From: an uncultured Victivallis sp.
GTDB lineage: Bacteria > Verrucomicrobiota > Lentisphaeria > Victivallales > Victivallaceae
DNA: 42,166 nucleotides
Assembly (NCBI GenBank): GCA_944389815.1
Contig: CALXNS010000013.1
Span: 1 to 42,166 of the forward strand
Direction: 5' to 3'
The translations under genes were made by a program, and so were the position numbers. The notes beneath the pieces were generated by a model. It was not told the DNA's origin, did no database searches, and saw nothing but the letters and a program-made list of their open reading frames with translations. The number at the start of each line of letters is the position of its first letter. Position 1 is the first letter of the stretch. Below are positions 27,242 through 35,328 of the stretch, in pieces.

Positions 27242-28438
27242 ATGGAAAAAGAACTTATTTATCTGGACAACAACGCGACGACCCGGGTCGATCCCGAAGT
27301 GCGCGACGCGATGCTGCCGTTTTTCTGTGAACGTTACGGGAATCCATCGAGCATTTATCACTTCGGCGGAGAAGTTGCCGCCGACGTTGAGGAGGCGCGG
27401 CGGCGGGTTGCCGATCTGCTCGGCTGTTCGTTCCGCGATCGTGACGGAATTGCTTCGGAGATCATTTTCACCAGCTGCGGATCCGAAGGCGACAACGCCG
27501 CATTGAACGCGGCGGTGTGCGCCCGTCCGGGACGGATGCGGGTCGTGACCAGCGTGGTGGAGCACCCCGGAATCCTGACTTATTGCAAGGAACTCGAACG
27601 GCGGGGATATGAAATTGTTTATGTGCCGGTGGACGGTCGCGGCCGGCTCGACATGGATTTTCTGAAAAATTCCGTGGATGAGAATACCGCGGTGGTCTCC
27701 ATCATGTGGGCCAATAACGAGACCGGAACGATTTTCCCGGTTGCGGACGCGGCGCGCATTGCGCATGAGAAGGGGGCGTTGTTTCACACCGATGCGGTGC
27801 AGGCCGCGGGGAAGGTGAAGATTGCGCTCGACGAACTTCCGGAGATCGATTTTCTGACGATCTCCGGTCACAAGCTGCATGCACCGAAGGGCGTCGGCGC
27901 GCTGTTTGTCCGGCGCGGCATCCGTTTCCGTCCGTTGATTTTCGGCGGCCACCAGGAGCGCGCGCGTCGCGGGGGAACGGAAAACGTCGCCTCGATCGTC
28001 GGCCTGGGCAAGGCGTGCGAAATCGCCGCCGGGCGCGTCGGGCGCGAACAGCTTGAATTGAGCAGGCTTCGCGATCGGCTCGAACAGGGGGTGCTCGAAC
28101 GGATTCCGGCGGTTCGGATCAACGGGGATCTGGAGAACCGCCTGCCGAATACGGCGTCGATCAGTTTCGAAGAGATCGAAGGCGAATCGATTCTGATGCT
28201 GCTCGATCAGCAGCGGATCTGCGCTTCGAGCGGCAGCGCCTGTACGACCGGAAGTCTGGAGCCGTCGCACGTGCTTTGCGCGATGGGAATTCCCTACAGC
28301 GCGGCACACGGCACGGTACGCTTCAGCCTTTCCAAATACAATACGGCCGCGGAAATCGATCATGTGATCGAGGTTCTGCCGGAGATCATCGAACGGCTGC
28401 GGGAGATTTCACCCTATTGGAAGGAGCGCGGGAAATGA
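27242..28438 (+). CDS. Cysteine desulfurase (NifS/IscS group)
   Basis: The 398-aa enzyme removes sulfur from L-cysteine for Fe-S cluster or thio-cofactor assembly. It opens with the family start IYLDNNATTRVDPEV. NNETGTIFPV and HTDAVQAAGK are intact. The PLP Lys is in ISGHKLHAPKGVGALFV, and the catalytic Cys is in CASSGSACTTGSLEPSHV. The ATG at 27242 lies ten bases after CAGG; an extension from 27182 would run through the promoter. No scaffold (iscU) or regulator (iscR) gene is adjacent. A YbeD-family gene follows with a 4-base overlap. Whether it is IscS, NifS or another subgroup cannot be fixed from position. Confidence 0.92.
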   Translation: MEKELIYLDNNATTRVDPEVRDAMLPFFCERYGNPSSIYHFGGEVAADVEEARRRVADLLGCSFRDRDGIASEIIFTSCGSEGDNAALNAAVCARPGRMRVVTSVVEHPGILTYCKELERRGYEIVYVPVDGRGRLDMDFLKNSVDENTAVVSIMWANNETGTIFPVADAARIAHEKGALFHTDAVQAAGKVKIALDELPEIDFLTISGHKLHAPKGVGALFVRRGIRFRPLIFGGHQERARRGGTENVASIVGLGKACEIAAGRVGREQLELSRLRDRLEQGVLERIPAVRINGDLENRLPNTASISFEEIEGESILMLLDQQRICASSGSACTTGSLEPSHVLCAMGIPYSAAHGTVRFSLSKYNTAAEIDHVIEVLPEIIERLREISPYWKERGK

Positions 28439-28719
28439 TTGCACCGGCCGGCGGCAATGTGATGGCGGCGGAACTTCATTTTCCGGTGGAGTGGGAGTTC
28501 CGGATCGTGGTGGAGGGTGCGCAGTATGAACCGGTGCGGCAGGGCGTGGTTGCCTGCCTGAAGGCGCACGGAGCGGAGGTGAATTTATCCGACGGACTGC
28601 AGTCCGGTTCGGGACGTTACCGGACGATCCGGGCGGCGGTGACGTTGACGAGTCGCGAGATGATGGAACGCCTGGCCGCGGATCTGGCCGCGCTGGACGG
28701 GGTGCGGTTTGTTTTGTGA
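28435..28719 (+). CDS. YbeD/DUF493-family small protein
   Basis: The 94-aa protein matches the YbeD (DUF493) ferredoxin-like fold: FPVEWEFRIVVEGAQYEPVR, then the SGRYRTIRAAVTLTSREMME strand-helix, then the C-terminal LDGVRFVL, close to the family ending. YbeD is usually found near lipoate genes, and its function is poorly defined. Here it starts inside the cysteine desulfurase stop (ATGA), so it is probably co-translated with it; that hints at a link with sulfur or cofactor supply, by position only. A longer frame from 28276 was rejected because it overlaps most of the desulfurase 3' end. Confidence 0.75.
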   Translation: MIAPAGGNVMAAELHFPVEWEFRIVVEGAQYEPVRQGVVACLKAHGAEVNLSDGLQSGSGRYRTIRAAVTLTSREMMERLAADLAALDGVRFVL

Positions 28720-28809
28720 ATTGAACCGGCGCGGGTGGTGCGGATGCGGGAAAAACGCTTTTTTTTCAAAAAAAATCGACATATTTCGCAAAAGAGTCCG
28801 TCACGGCAT

Positions 28810-28838
28810 TTGACAATGCATTTTTACCGTGCTACAGT
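28810..28838 (+). promoter_or_regulatory. Strong sigma-70-like promoter for the envelope unit
   Basis: TTGACA at 28810-28815 is followed after exactly 17 bases by TACAGT at 28833-28838. It lies about 80 bases before the ATG at 28918, which follows TTGGAGAG. The whole 28720-28917 gap is AT-rich and holds no gene. Confidence 0.6.
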
Positions 28839-28917
28839 TTTAATGTTGACTATTTTTTGATTTTATTTTTTGTTTTTTGAAAAACGATAAAAACCGAATT
28901 ATTTTGGAGAGTCCCCG

Positions 28918-30129
28918 ATGAAAGTCGTCAATGTCGTGCTGAGCGTCCTGATCCTTCTGCTTGCGATTACGAGCGCCGTTTTTTCTTATTTCCTCTTTGA
29001 CAAGCGGGGCCAGCTGGTCGGCGGCTGGGAAAAGATGGCCGCCGCGATCAACAAGACCGCTGCGGAGCTGGACAAGGGCACCGGTACGACACTTGCAGGA
29101 GAATTGAGCACCTCCGCACTGGGGCACGATCAATTCAGTTCGCTGGACGGAAAGCTTGGAAAGATCAGCGATCTGGCCAAACAGGTCATCACCGAGCGCG
29201 ATGCGCTGGCCGATGCATTGTTCCGGATCGGTTCGACGGTGGAGATGGCCAATATCGCCGGAAAAGAGGCGGCATTCCGCAACATCAACACCTATTCGAC
29301 CAACAAGGACGACGTGATCAATGCGGTAAGTGACGCGGTCAACCAGCGGAATGCTCTGATCCGCAGTCTGATCACCGCGGCGGCGAAACTGAATGTGAAA
29401 CTCGATGCCGGCGAATTGAAGCGCGGCGATCTCAAGGCGTTCCGTCAGCTTGATGAACGTCTGGCCGAGATCGGCGGCCGTCAGAATGCGTTTGAACGCA
29501 ACGTGCGTGAAATCGGCGGTCAGACCGGCGTGAGCGGTTTGAATTTCGACACCGGAAAATACGAGGAATCGTTGAAGCGGGTTGTTCAGTCGGTCATCGA
29601 TTTGAAGAACAAACTCAAGGAAGCAAATGACAAGATTGCCTCGCTGCAGCGTGAGATCGCTTCGCTGCAGGCCGCGGTCAAGGAGCGCGACGGCAAGATC
29701 GCCGCGCTGCAGAAGACGCTGGAGACCAAGCAGGCGCAGATCGATGAATTCAAGGTGGCGCTCGGTGTGGATTCGACGCTGGAACTCCCGGCGCAGTGGA
29801 AAGAAGGTTCGGTTGAGGCGCGGCGTGCGGTGTGTGCGCGGGTGGTTCAGGTCAGCGAGAAGTTCGGTTACGTGACGATCAACATGGGTTCGATGAGTGT
29901 GGTGACCCAGAAGATCGGCAACAAGGAATTCGACATCAATCCGCAGTTGCAGGATGGAATGGAACTGGTGGTTGCGCGTGGCGACTTGAACAGCCCGGAT
30001 CTGCAGTACGTCGGTCGGATCAAGCTTACGCAGGTTGACAAGAGCTGCTCGATTGCCGAACCGGTCTCCGATGCGATGCCGATTGCGGTGGGCGATATCG
30101 TCTTCTTCGACGTCGCAACGCTGAAATGA
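28918..30129 (+). CDS. Membrane-anchored coiled-coil protein, unknown function
   Basis: The 403-aa protein has an N-terminal membrane anchor (residues 3-27, VVNVVLSVLILLLAITSAVF), then a mostly helical, charged middle. A clear heptad coiled coil spans about 215-280 (LKNKLKEANDKIASLQREIA). A globular beta-rich C-terminal domain (about 290-403) contains VVQVSEKFGYVTINMGS and VGDIVFFDVATLK. I recall this kind of C-terminal domain in Verrucomicrobia and Lentisphaerae proteins, but it has no function I can name. The topology is probably a single-span protein with most of its mass outside the cytoplasm. It heads a unit with a strong promoter, followed by a 42-aa peptide and a lipoprotein. Confidence 0.8.
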   Translation: MKVVNVVLSVLILLLAITSAVFSYFLFDKRGQLVGGWEKMAAAINKTAAELDKGTGTTLAGELSTSALGHDQFSSLDGKLGKISDLAKQVITERDALADALFRIGSTVEMANIAGKEAAFRNINTYSTNKDDVINAVSDAVNQRNALIRSLITAAAKLNVKLDAGELKRGDLKAFRQLDERLAEIGGRQNAFERNVREIGGQTGVSGLNFDTGKYEESLKRVVQSVIDLKNKLKEANDKIASLQREIASLQAAVKERDGKIAALQKTLETKQAQIDEFKVALGVDSTLELPAQWKEGSVEARRAVCARVVQVSEKFGYVTINMGSMSVVTQKIGNKEFDINPQLQDGMELVVARGDLNSPDLQYVGRIKLTQVDKSCSIAEPVSDAMPIAVGDIVFFDVATLK

Positions 30130-30150
30130 TTCGCGGGGAGGGGTTGAAAA

Positions 30151-30279
30151 GTGTTTCAGTCGAAATTTTTCGCGATTATGATTATCCTGACCTTTGTGGC
30201 AATCGTTGCGACGCTGGTGTTTCAGGGGTTGGAGATGGGAGAGTACGATCTCTTCAATACGATGTTCGGTTCGAAATGA
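30151..30279 (+). CDS. 42-aa single-span membrane peptide
   Basis: A GTG start at 30151 lies seven bases after a strong GGGGAGGGG site. It encodes 42 residues and ends at TGA 30277-30279. Residues 6-25 form one hydrophobic helix (FFAIMIILTFVAIVATLVFQ). A short polar tail, GLEMGEYDLFNTMFGSK, follows. The stop overlaps the start of the lipoprotein gene (ATGA), and the gene lies 21 bases after the coiled-coil gene. Together these favour a real small gene over chance. The function is unknown; a role as a small accessory of the membrane-anchored neighbour is possible. Confidence 0.65.
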   Translation: MFQSKFFAIMIILTFVAIVATLVFQGLEMGEYDLFNTMFGSK

Positions 30280-30440
30280 TGCGCAAAATCTCCGCATGGG
30301 GCGGCGTGGCGGCGTTGCTGCTTCTGCTGGCGCTGGTGTTTTCCGGCTGTACGGAGCATGAGCGGCGCGGTTACAGCGCGATTCCGCAGAATACTCCGGC
30401 GGATTGGGAAGCGCGGCCGTATGGTTCGTTGCGCAATTGA
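30276..30440 (+). CDS. 54-aa lipoprotein
   Basis: The ATG at 30276 overlaps the peptide gene stop. The 54-aa product has a lipoprotein signal (ALLLLLALVFSGC) with Cys27 as the lipidation site. The mature part is only about 28 residues (CTEHERRGYSAIPQNTPADW), then EARPYGSLRN. Very small lipoproteins with a Pro/Trp-rich end (TPADWE) occur in PVC bacteria as I recall, without known function. It is the last gene before the terminator at 30453. A longer frame from 30126 is an out-of-frame artefact upstream of 30276. Confidence 0.65.
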   Translation: MMRKISAWGGVAALLLLLALVFSGCTEHERRGYSAIPQNTPADWEARPYGSLRN

Positions 30441-30452
30441 GGATACAATGGA

Positions 30453-30483
30453 GACGGTACCGTGAGTGTGCCGTCTTTTTTTT
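30453..30483 (+). terminator. Intrinsic terminator of the envelope unit
   Basis: GACGGTAC (30453-30460) pairs with GTGCCGTC (30468-30475), with one G-T pair and a 7-base loop, followed by eight T. It lies 13 bases after the lipoprotein stop. Confidence 0.85.
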
Positions 30484-30738
30484 GTTTTCAGGACGGTGTC
30501 GCCTGATGTTGGCCGGCCTGGCGGCGGAGATGGAAAAATATTAAAAAAAATTGCTTTTGAATTTGCATTCATTCAATATGGGGATACTTTTTACAGTCGT
30601 CGGAAAAGTCGGCTCCATCCGGGGTGGAATTTCCGGCGGAGGATTGTAAAATCATGGGTTCCTCCGTTTTGTCCGGAACGTGACGGATCAGGACGGAAAT
30701 TGCGAGAACGTTTTTAGGGATGAAAGGTTGAAGGTGCA
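30484..30738 (+). other. 255-base leader region before decarboxylase gene
   Basis: No gene is seen. A possible stem CGGAGGA (30637-30643) with TCCTCCG (30660-30666) is followed by TTTTG, which could be a weak attenuator-like or structured leader element. Possible promoter hexamers upstream are weak. A known riboswitch motif was not recognised. Confidence 0.3.
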
Positions 30739-31905
30739 ATGCGGATAGACGTTCTGGACTATTACAGCAAGGATGACTGGCTCCTGATGAAGCATGAAGC
30801 GGATCGGCATCCTACGCCGTTTCTGGTGGTGAATCTCGGCATTGTGCAGCGCAAATACAATGAATTGCTGCAGCATTTTCCATTTGCAAAAATTTATTAC
30901 GCCGTGAAAGCGAACCCCGCCGTGGAGGTGTTGGAGTTGTTGCGCGACCTTGGTTCGAACTTCGATATCGCGTCACGTTATGAACTGGATCGAGTGTTGT
31001 CGCTCGGCATCGCTCCTGAACGGATCAGTTACGGAAATACGATTAAAAAACCGGCGGACATCCGTTATTTTTATGAAAAAGGGGTTCGGCTTTTTGCAAC
31101 CGACAGCGAAGGGGATCTGCGCAATATTGCCAAAGAGGCGCCCGGAGCAAAGGTGTTCTTTCGAATTCTCACGGAAGGCAGCGAGACTGCGGACTGGCCG
31201 TTGTCGCGCAAATTCGGCTGCCATCCGGATATGGCGATCGATCTGGTCATGCTGGCAAAGGAGTTGAATCTGGAACCTTACGGGATCTCCTTTCACGTCG
31301 GTTCGCAGCAGCGTGATATCGGCGCCTGGGACTCGGCAATCGCCAAGGTGCGGTATATTTTCGACTATCTGGAAGGTGAGGGGCTCAAGCTTTCGATGAT
31401 CAACATGGGCGGCGGCTTCCCGGCGAATTACATTTCCAAAACCAATGAGATGACGGTCTATGCTGAGGAAATCACCCGTTATCTGGAAGAGGATTTCGGG
31501 GATGATTTTCCTGAGATCATCCTGGAACCGGGGCGTTCGCTGGTCGGCGAATCCGGAATTCTCGTGAGCGAAGTGGTGCTCATTTCCCAGAAGTCATCGA
31601 TGGGAGTTGACAAATGGCTCTACATGGATACCGGGAAATTCAACGGGTTGATCGAGACGTGGGATGAGAGCATCAAATATCCGCTCTATTGCGAAGCCCG
31701 CGGCGAACCGTGCGAAGATTTCATCATCGCCGGGCCAACCTGCGACAGTCAGGACGTGATGTATGAATATTTCCGCAATCCGGTTCCGGCGTACATCAAG
31801 CCGGGCGATCGGATTTACTGGTTGAGCACAGGGGCGTACACGTCGAGTTACTGTTCGGTGGAGTTCAACGGTTTCCCGCCGCTGCCGGTTTATTTTGTGA
31901 AGTGA
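30739..31905 (+). CDS. Ornithine/lysine decarboxylase, type III PLP fold
   Basis: The 388-aa enzyme belongs to the eukaryotic-type ornithine decarboxylase group (alanine-racemase-like fold). It probably makes putrescine or cadaverine. The PLP Lys is K57 in YAVKAN. HVGSQ (186-190), NMGGGFP and EPGR bind cofactor phosphate. C335 in GPTCDSQD is the catalytic Cys of the partner subunit in the homodimer. The C-terminal GAYT is also present. Substrate preference between ornithine, lysine and arginine-derived compounds cannot be fixed. No other polyamine gene is adjacent. The ATG is at 30739, preceded by GGTTGAAGG. Confidence 0.88.
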   Translation: MRIDVLDYYSKDDWLLMKHEADRHPTPFLVVNLGIVQRKYNELLQHFPFAKIYYAVKANPAVEVLELLRDLGSNFDIASRYELDRVLSLGIAPERISYGNTIKKPADIRYFYEKGVRLFATDSEGDLRNIAKEAPGAKVFFRILTEGSETADWPLSRKFGCHPDMAIDLVMLAKELNLEPYGISFHVGSQQRDIGAWDSAIAKVRYIFDYLEGEGLKLSMINMGGGFPANYISKTNEMTVYAEEITRYLEEDFGDDFPEIILEPGRSLVGESGILVSEVVLISQKSSMGVDKWLYMDTGKFNGLIETWDESIKYPLYCEARGEPCEDFIIAGPTCDSQDVMYEYFRNPVPAYIKPGDRIYWLSTGAYTSSYCSVEFNGFPPLPVYFVK

Positions 31906-31962
31906 AGCGGAAGAGCCTGTGGGAGCGTTTTTCGCTTTCCGCAGCGATGACGGCAGAAAATA

Positions 31963-32012
31963 ACGCCCGTCGGAAGGCGCAGAACAGCTTCCGGCGGGCG
32001 TTTCCCTTTTTT
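31963..32012 (+). terminator. Strong intrinsic terminator between convergent genes
   Basis: A 14-base stem ACGCCCGTCGGAAG (31963-31976) pairs with CTTCCGGCGGGCGT (31988-32001), with one G-T pair, followed by TTCCC and six T. It sits between the decarboxylase stop and the convergent beta-helix gene stop. On the other strand the stem is followed by TTATTTTC, so it may act for both. Confidence 0.85.
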
Positions 32013-32014
32013 GT

Positions 32015-33430
32015 TTATCGGATCACCAGCCCTTCGACGAATTGATTTTTCTCCAGTCGAAGCATCTCCGGCGAAGTGATTTTCTTCCCGCCCATGGTCA
32101 GATTTTCGATGGTGAAGTTGCGGATCAGATGATCGGCGTTATAACCTGAGAGTTTGATTTTGGGTGTGTTGGTTCCGAGGTAGGTGATGTTGCGCAGCGT
32201 GGTGTCATGGATGCGGCCGCGTTGATCGTCCTGTCCCCAGACATCGGAGCCGATCCAGAAATAGCCGAGTGTGTCGGTCGAATCTTCGATACGGATATCT
32301 TCGAAGAGCGTATTCTTCATCGTGCCGGAATCCGAGACGAGAATGCCCAGCGCGGCGCAGTCATGCCCTTTGGAGAAGTCATGGATGATGTCGCAGTCAC
32401 GGAAGGTTACGTTTTCGATGTCGCGACGGGTTTCGCTGATCAATCCAAGTCCGCGGGCGCGTTCATTCCAGATGACGCAGCGCTGCACGAGAATGTCCCG
32501 GGCGGGCGGGCTTCCCCACGGGGTTTTGACGCAGATGGCGTCGTCGTCGTTGCGCATGAAACAATCTTCGACGAGAACGTTGCGGCAGTGAAGCAGATCG
32601 ACCCCGTCGGAACTGGTGTCTTCGCTGGCGATCTGTTTGACGTTGCGGATGACGACGTCTTCGCAGTTGCCGGCGACGATGGTCCAGGTTGCCGAGTTGA
32701 TCATCGTGATTCCTTCGACCAGAATTTTTTTGCTGTCCAGAAACCAGAGCGTGCGGCGGCTGTGCCACGGCAGGTCGCTCATGTCGAGAATGCCGCGGCC
32801 GCGAACGCTCACGTTTTCCGCTTTCACAGCGGAAACCAGCTCCTTGTAGCCTTTGTAACCGTAATAAGTCTTCGCTTCGATGTTTTTTTCGTCCGGCGGA
32901 ATGCAGGCGCGGACGATCGCTCCCGGCGCAAGGTAAAGCGTCTGGCCGCTTTTAAGATCCAGCGTCGCAATCTTATGTAATCCGGGGCCGAAATAGATTA
33001 CATTCGGATCATCGGGGGAGGGCACGTCGCTTTCCGGCGGATTGGCGAAAATATGCAGGGCGCTTTCAATCGAATCATTGATCTCCAACGTAAGCCGACA
33101 CGGTTGTTCCACGGAAAAGCGAATCGTATTTCCCTCGATCTGCGGTTTGATTCCGAGCGAGAGAGGGCGGATCACGGCCGACTTCACCGGGCGGGTCGAG
33201 CGGATTTCAAGTTCCGCGCGCCCCGTGAAATCAAAGCTGCCGAACGAAGCGTTTTTGCCGTTCATGGTATCGACGGAGTAGAGGATCACATTCTTTCCTC
33301 CGGCGGAAAGTTTCCACTCTTTCGATATCGGCATCCCTTCGGTTTCCGGGTAGGTGATGACGGTGTTTTCCGCAGCGGAGAGAATCAGCGCAACACCAAC
33401 GCTGAAAAAGAGGGTCAATATGCGTTTCAC
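32015..33430 (-). CDS. Secreted GH28-like right-handed beta-helix hydrolase
   Basis: This 471-aa protein starts with GTG and has a signal peptide (ILTLFFSVGVALILSAAE). A beta-sandwich N-terminal region (about 20-140) precedes a beta-helix whose rungs carry GH28-like signatures: TSSDGVDLLHCRNVLVEDC near residue 275, then NDDDAICVK with clustered Asp residues, and later ARGLGLISET. In GH28 three Asp residues act on polygalacturonan-type sugars; here the Asp cluster is present, but the exact pairing is not proved. The substrate could be another acidic or seaweed-type polysaccharide. It is the third gene of a leftward cassette after lacI and a prepilin-like gene, and is probably co-regulated with them. 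Confidence 0.78.
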   Translation of the reverse strand: MKRILTLFFSVGVALILSAAENTVITYPETEGMPISKEWKLSAGGKNVILYSVDTMNGKNASFGSFDFTGRAELEIRSTRPVKSAVIRPLSLGIKPQIEGNTIRFSVEQPCRLTLEINDSIESALHIFANPPESDVPSPDDPNVIYFGPGLHKIATLDLKSGQTLYLAPGAIVRACIPPDEKNIEAKTYYGYKGYKELVSAVKAENVSVRGRGILDMSDLPWHSRRTLWFLDSKKILVEGITMINSATWTIVAGNCEDVVIRNVKQIASEDTSSDGVDLLHCRNVLVEDCFMRNDDDAICVKTPWGSPPARDILVQRCVIWNERARGLGLISETRRDIENVTFRDCDIIHDFSKGHDCAALGILVSDSGTMKNTLFEDIRIEDSTDTLGYFWIGSDVWGQDDQRGRIHDTTLRNITYLGTNTPKIKLSGYNADHLIRNFTIENLTMGGKKITSPEMLRLEKNQFVEGLVIR

Positions 33431-33473
33431 TTGAGGTTTCTCTTTCTATCAACAGACGGATATCATTTACTTC

Positions 33474-34148
33474 TTACGGAATGGTCGGACCGCCGTAGTT
33501 CATCCAGGAACCGGAGGCGTTCCATTTTCCCGGAATGCTTTCCGGCCAGATGCTTTTACTGCTGTTGCAGATTTCGGCGTAATTCAACGTCCTGACGTGT
33601 CCGTCGACATACGCGAAATTCGCCTTCAAGCTGTGGCGCACCTCCACTTTATAACACGCCCCCAGCCACTGATACATCGTGTCGGCGATCAGAAAGATTT
33701 CAGACGGATTTTTGATCTGCGAGGTGGTTTTGCTCAAATCACCCCATGCGCCAAGTGCATCGTTCATCGCATAATTATAACCGATTTTCTTTGCGTTTGA
33801 GGTGAGGGTTCGCTCTGCGGGGCAGTAGAATACTTTTTCGCTGCGTCCGACGTAATCGTAGACGAACGGCTGGTAATCGTCCCACTGCGTCGGATAAACT
33901 CCTTCCATATTGTTTTCATACCATTGTTTGGCATTGCACCCCTGCACTTCGTTGGGAAAACGTCCGCCGTTGTTGTCCGAATAGAGCAGCAGTGCCATGC
34001 CGATCTGTTTCTGATTGGAGATGCAGCTGGCTGTGTGAGCCGACTCGCGCGCCCGCTGCAACGCCGGCAGCAGCATCGAGGCGAGGATTGCAATGATGGC
34101 AATAACCACCAGAAGTTCAATCAATGTGAAGCAGGATTGTTTTTTCAT
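33474..34148 (-). CDS. Prepilin-like protein with H-x9-DG end
   Basis: The 224-aa protein starts with a type IV prepilin-like signal: MKKQSC then [20 protein letters not shown]. Glu5 of the mature chain is present, but residue -1 is Cys rather than the usual Gly. The rest is small, Cys-containing and globular. It ends in [12 protein letters not shown], the H-x9-DG motif of the processing-associated domain in Planctomycetes and Lentisphaerae. It is probably secreted and attached to the envelope or a pseudopilus-like system; no secretion genes are nearby. Its start follows AAGGA. It lies 18 bases after lacI and 43 bases before the beta-helix gene, suggesting one transcript. Confidence 0.85.
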   Translation of the reverse strand: MKKQSCFTLIELLVVIAIIAILASMLLPALQRARESAHTASCISNQKQIGMALLLYSDNNGGRFPNEVQGCNAKQWYENNMEGVYPTQWDDYQPFVYDYVGRSEKVFYCPAERTLTSNAKKIGYNYAMNDALGAWGDLSKTTSQIKNPSEIFLIADTMYQWLGACYKVEVRHSLKANFAYVDGHVRTLNYAEICNSSKSIWPESIPGKWNASGSWMNYGGPTIP

Positions 34149-34166
34149 CTTTTTTTTTCCTTCAAT

Positions 34167-35249
34167 TTAAATATCATGCCGGCTGGATTCCCGAACCAGC
34201 AACGTTGGTTTTATTACAATATCTTCCATATAATCAGGATCCTCCATGCGCCGCATCAGATAGGCGAAGGCCTGCCGGCCGAATTCCTCCAGCGGCTGTT
34301 CCACCGTCGTCAGGGTGGGAACCAGATATTCCGTGGTCGGTTTTCCGTCGAATCCGATGATGGCGAGCTCCTCCGGAATGCGGATACCGTAGTCTGCCGC
34401 ACCCCGGACGACGCCCTCGGCAAATTCATCGTTCGAACAGACCAGAATTCGGGGAAGCCGTTTGTTTTCCGCCAGAAAGGCGACGGCACGCCTGCCGTCC
34501 CGATGACAATGAAGTCCTTCACGCGGTTCGGTTCCCCAGGGCCCCGGACCATTGAGGCACGCCTCTTCAGCAAGTCTGACCGGCGATCCCGCAAGAAACT
34601 CCCGCAGATACGCAAGACGCAGAATACTGGTCGTGGACGGATCGTCCTGCAATTCTCCGACGAACCCGACGGTCGGAAATTGGCGTTCGATCAGATGGTC
34701 GGCGATCAATTTCATACCGTATCGATTGTCGAGTCGGATCGAAGGCAGTTCAAGTTCTTCGCAGGTATTGTTGAATACCACGTAGGGGTAACGGTTCCGG
34801 TTCAGATGCTCGAACATGCCGATCATCTCCAGCCGGCGCGGATTGTCGTTGGGACGGAAGCCGACGAAGGCGAGCGCATCGATGCGCCGGGTGTCCAGAT
34901 AACGGCTGTAATCCTGCCCGGTCAACTGCAGAATCTGGTACCCTTCCGCTGCCGCCGCCGGCAGAAGTCCGTTGAGAAGACGCAGCGTGTAACCGGAAAG
35001 CGGAGTCGCCAGGTTTTCGGATGGCAACGCCGCCGCGAAACCGATTGTCCGGGAGGATTTCTGCCGCAGCAAGGTCGCTCCGTAATTCGGAGTGTAATTG
35101 AATTTCCGAGCCACTTCGAAAATACGCTGCCGGGTCTCACTGGACATGTAAATGCCCGCCTTCGACTCCGGATTGAAGGCTTTCGAAACGGTTCCAATTG
35201 ATACACCGGCCAATTTTGCAATCTGCCGGATTCCCACTTTCTGCGTCAT
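34167..35249 (-). CDS. LacI-family transcriptional regulator
   Basis: The 360-aa protein has a LacI helix-turn-helix (GIRQIAKLAGVSIGTVSKAF, residues about 6-25) and a hinge helix with NYTPNYGATLLRQK. A periplasmic-binding-type effector domain follows (from about 65, TIGFAAALPSENLA). The start is the ATG at 35249, seven bases after AAGGA; the upstream ATG at 35264 would place that site inside the gene. The gene is the first of a leftward cassette with a prepilin-like protein and a GH28-like beta-helix enzyme. It probably represses the cassette, and itself, until a sugar from the target polysaccharide appears. The sugar is unknown. Confidence 0.93.
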   Translation of the reverse strand: MTQKVGIRQIAKLAGVSIGTVSKAFNPESKAGIYMSSETRQRIFEVARKFNYTPNYGATLLRQKSSRTIGFAAALPSENLATPLSGYTLRLLNGLLPAAAAEGYQILQLTGQDYSRYLDTRRIDALAFVGFRPNDNPRRLEMIGMFEHLNRNRYPYVVFNNTCEELELPSIRLDNRYGMKLIADHLIERQFPTVGFVGELQDDPSTTSILRLAYLREFLAGSPVRLAEEACLNGPGPWGTEPREGLHCHRDGRRAVAFLAENKRLPRILVCSNDEFAEGVVRGAADYGIRIPEELAIIGFDGKPTTEYLVPTLTTVEQPLEEFGRQAFAYLMRRMEDPDYMEDIVIKPTLLVRESSRHDI

Positions 35250-35272
35250 ACAGGATTCCTTCATGGATTCAT

Positions 35273-35288
35273 AAGAAAAACGTTTTAT
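35273..35288. promoter_or_regulatory. LacI operator O1 (AAGAAAAACGTTTTAT)
   Basis: This 16-bp site holds the perfect palindrome AAAACGTTTT with the central CG typical of LacI-family sites. It lies 23 bases upstream of the lacI start. An exact inverted copy occurs at 35329-35344. Confidence 0.7.
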
Positions 35289-35328
35289 ACGCCTATATTA
35301 TGGATCAAAAACAATAAAAAATCAATGC

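Noticed and set aside
28840..30297. 485-codon minus-strand frame
   Set aside because: It is a shadow of the coiled-coil gene; the translation is His/Arg-rich without motifs, while the sense strand has a promoter, a ribosome-binding site and a coherent protein.
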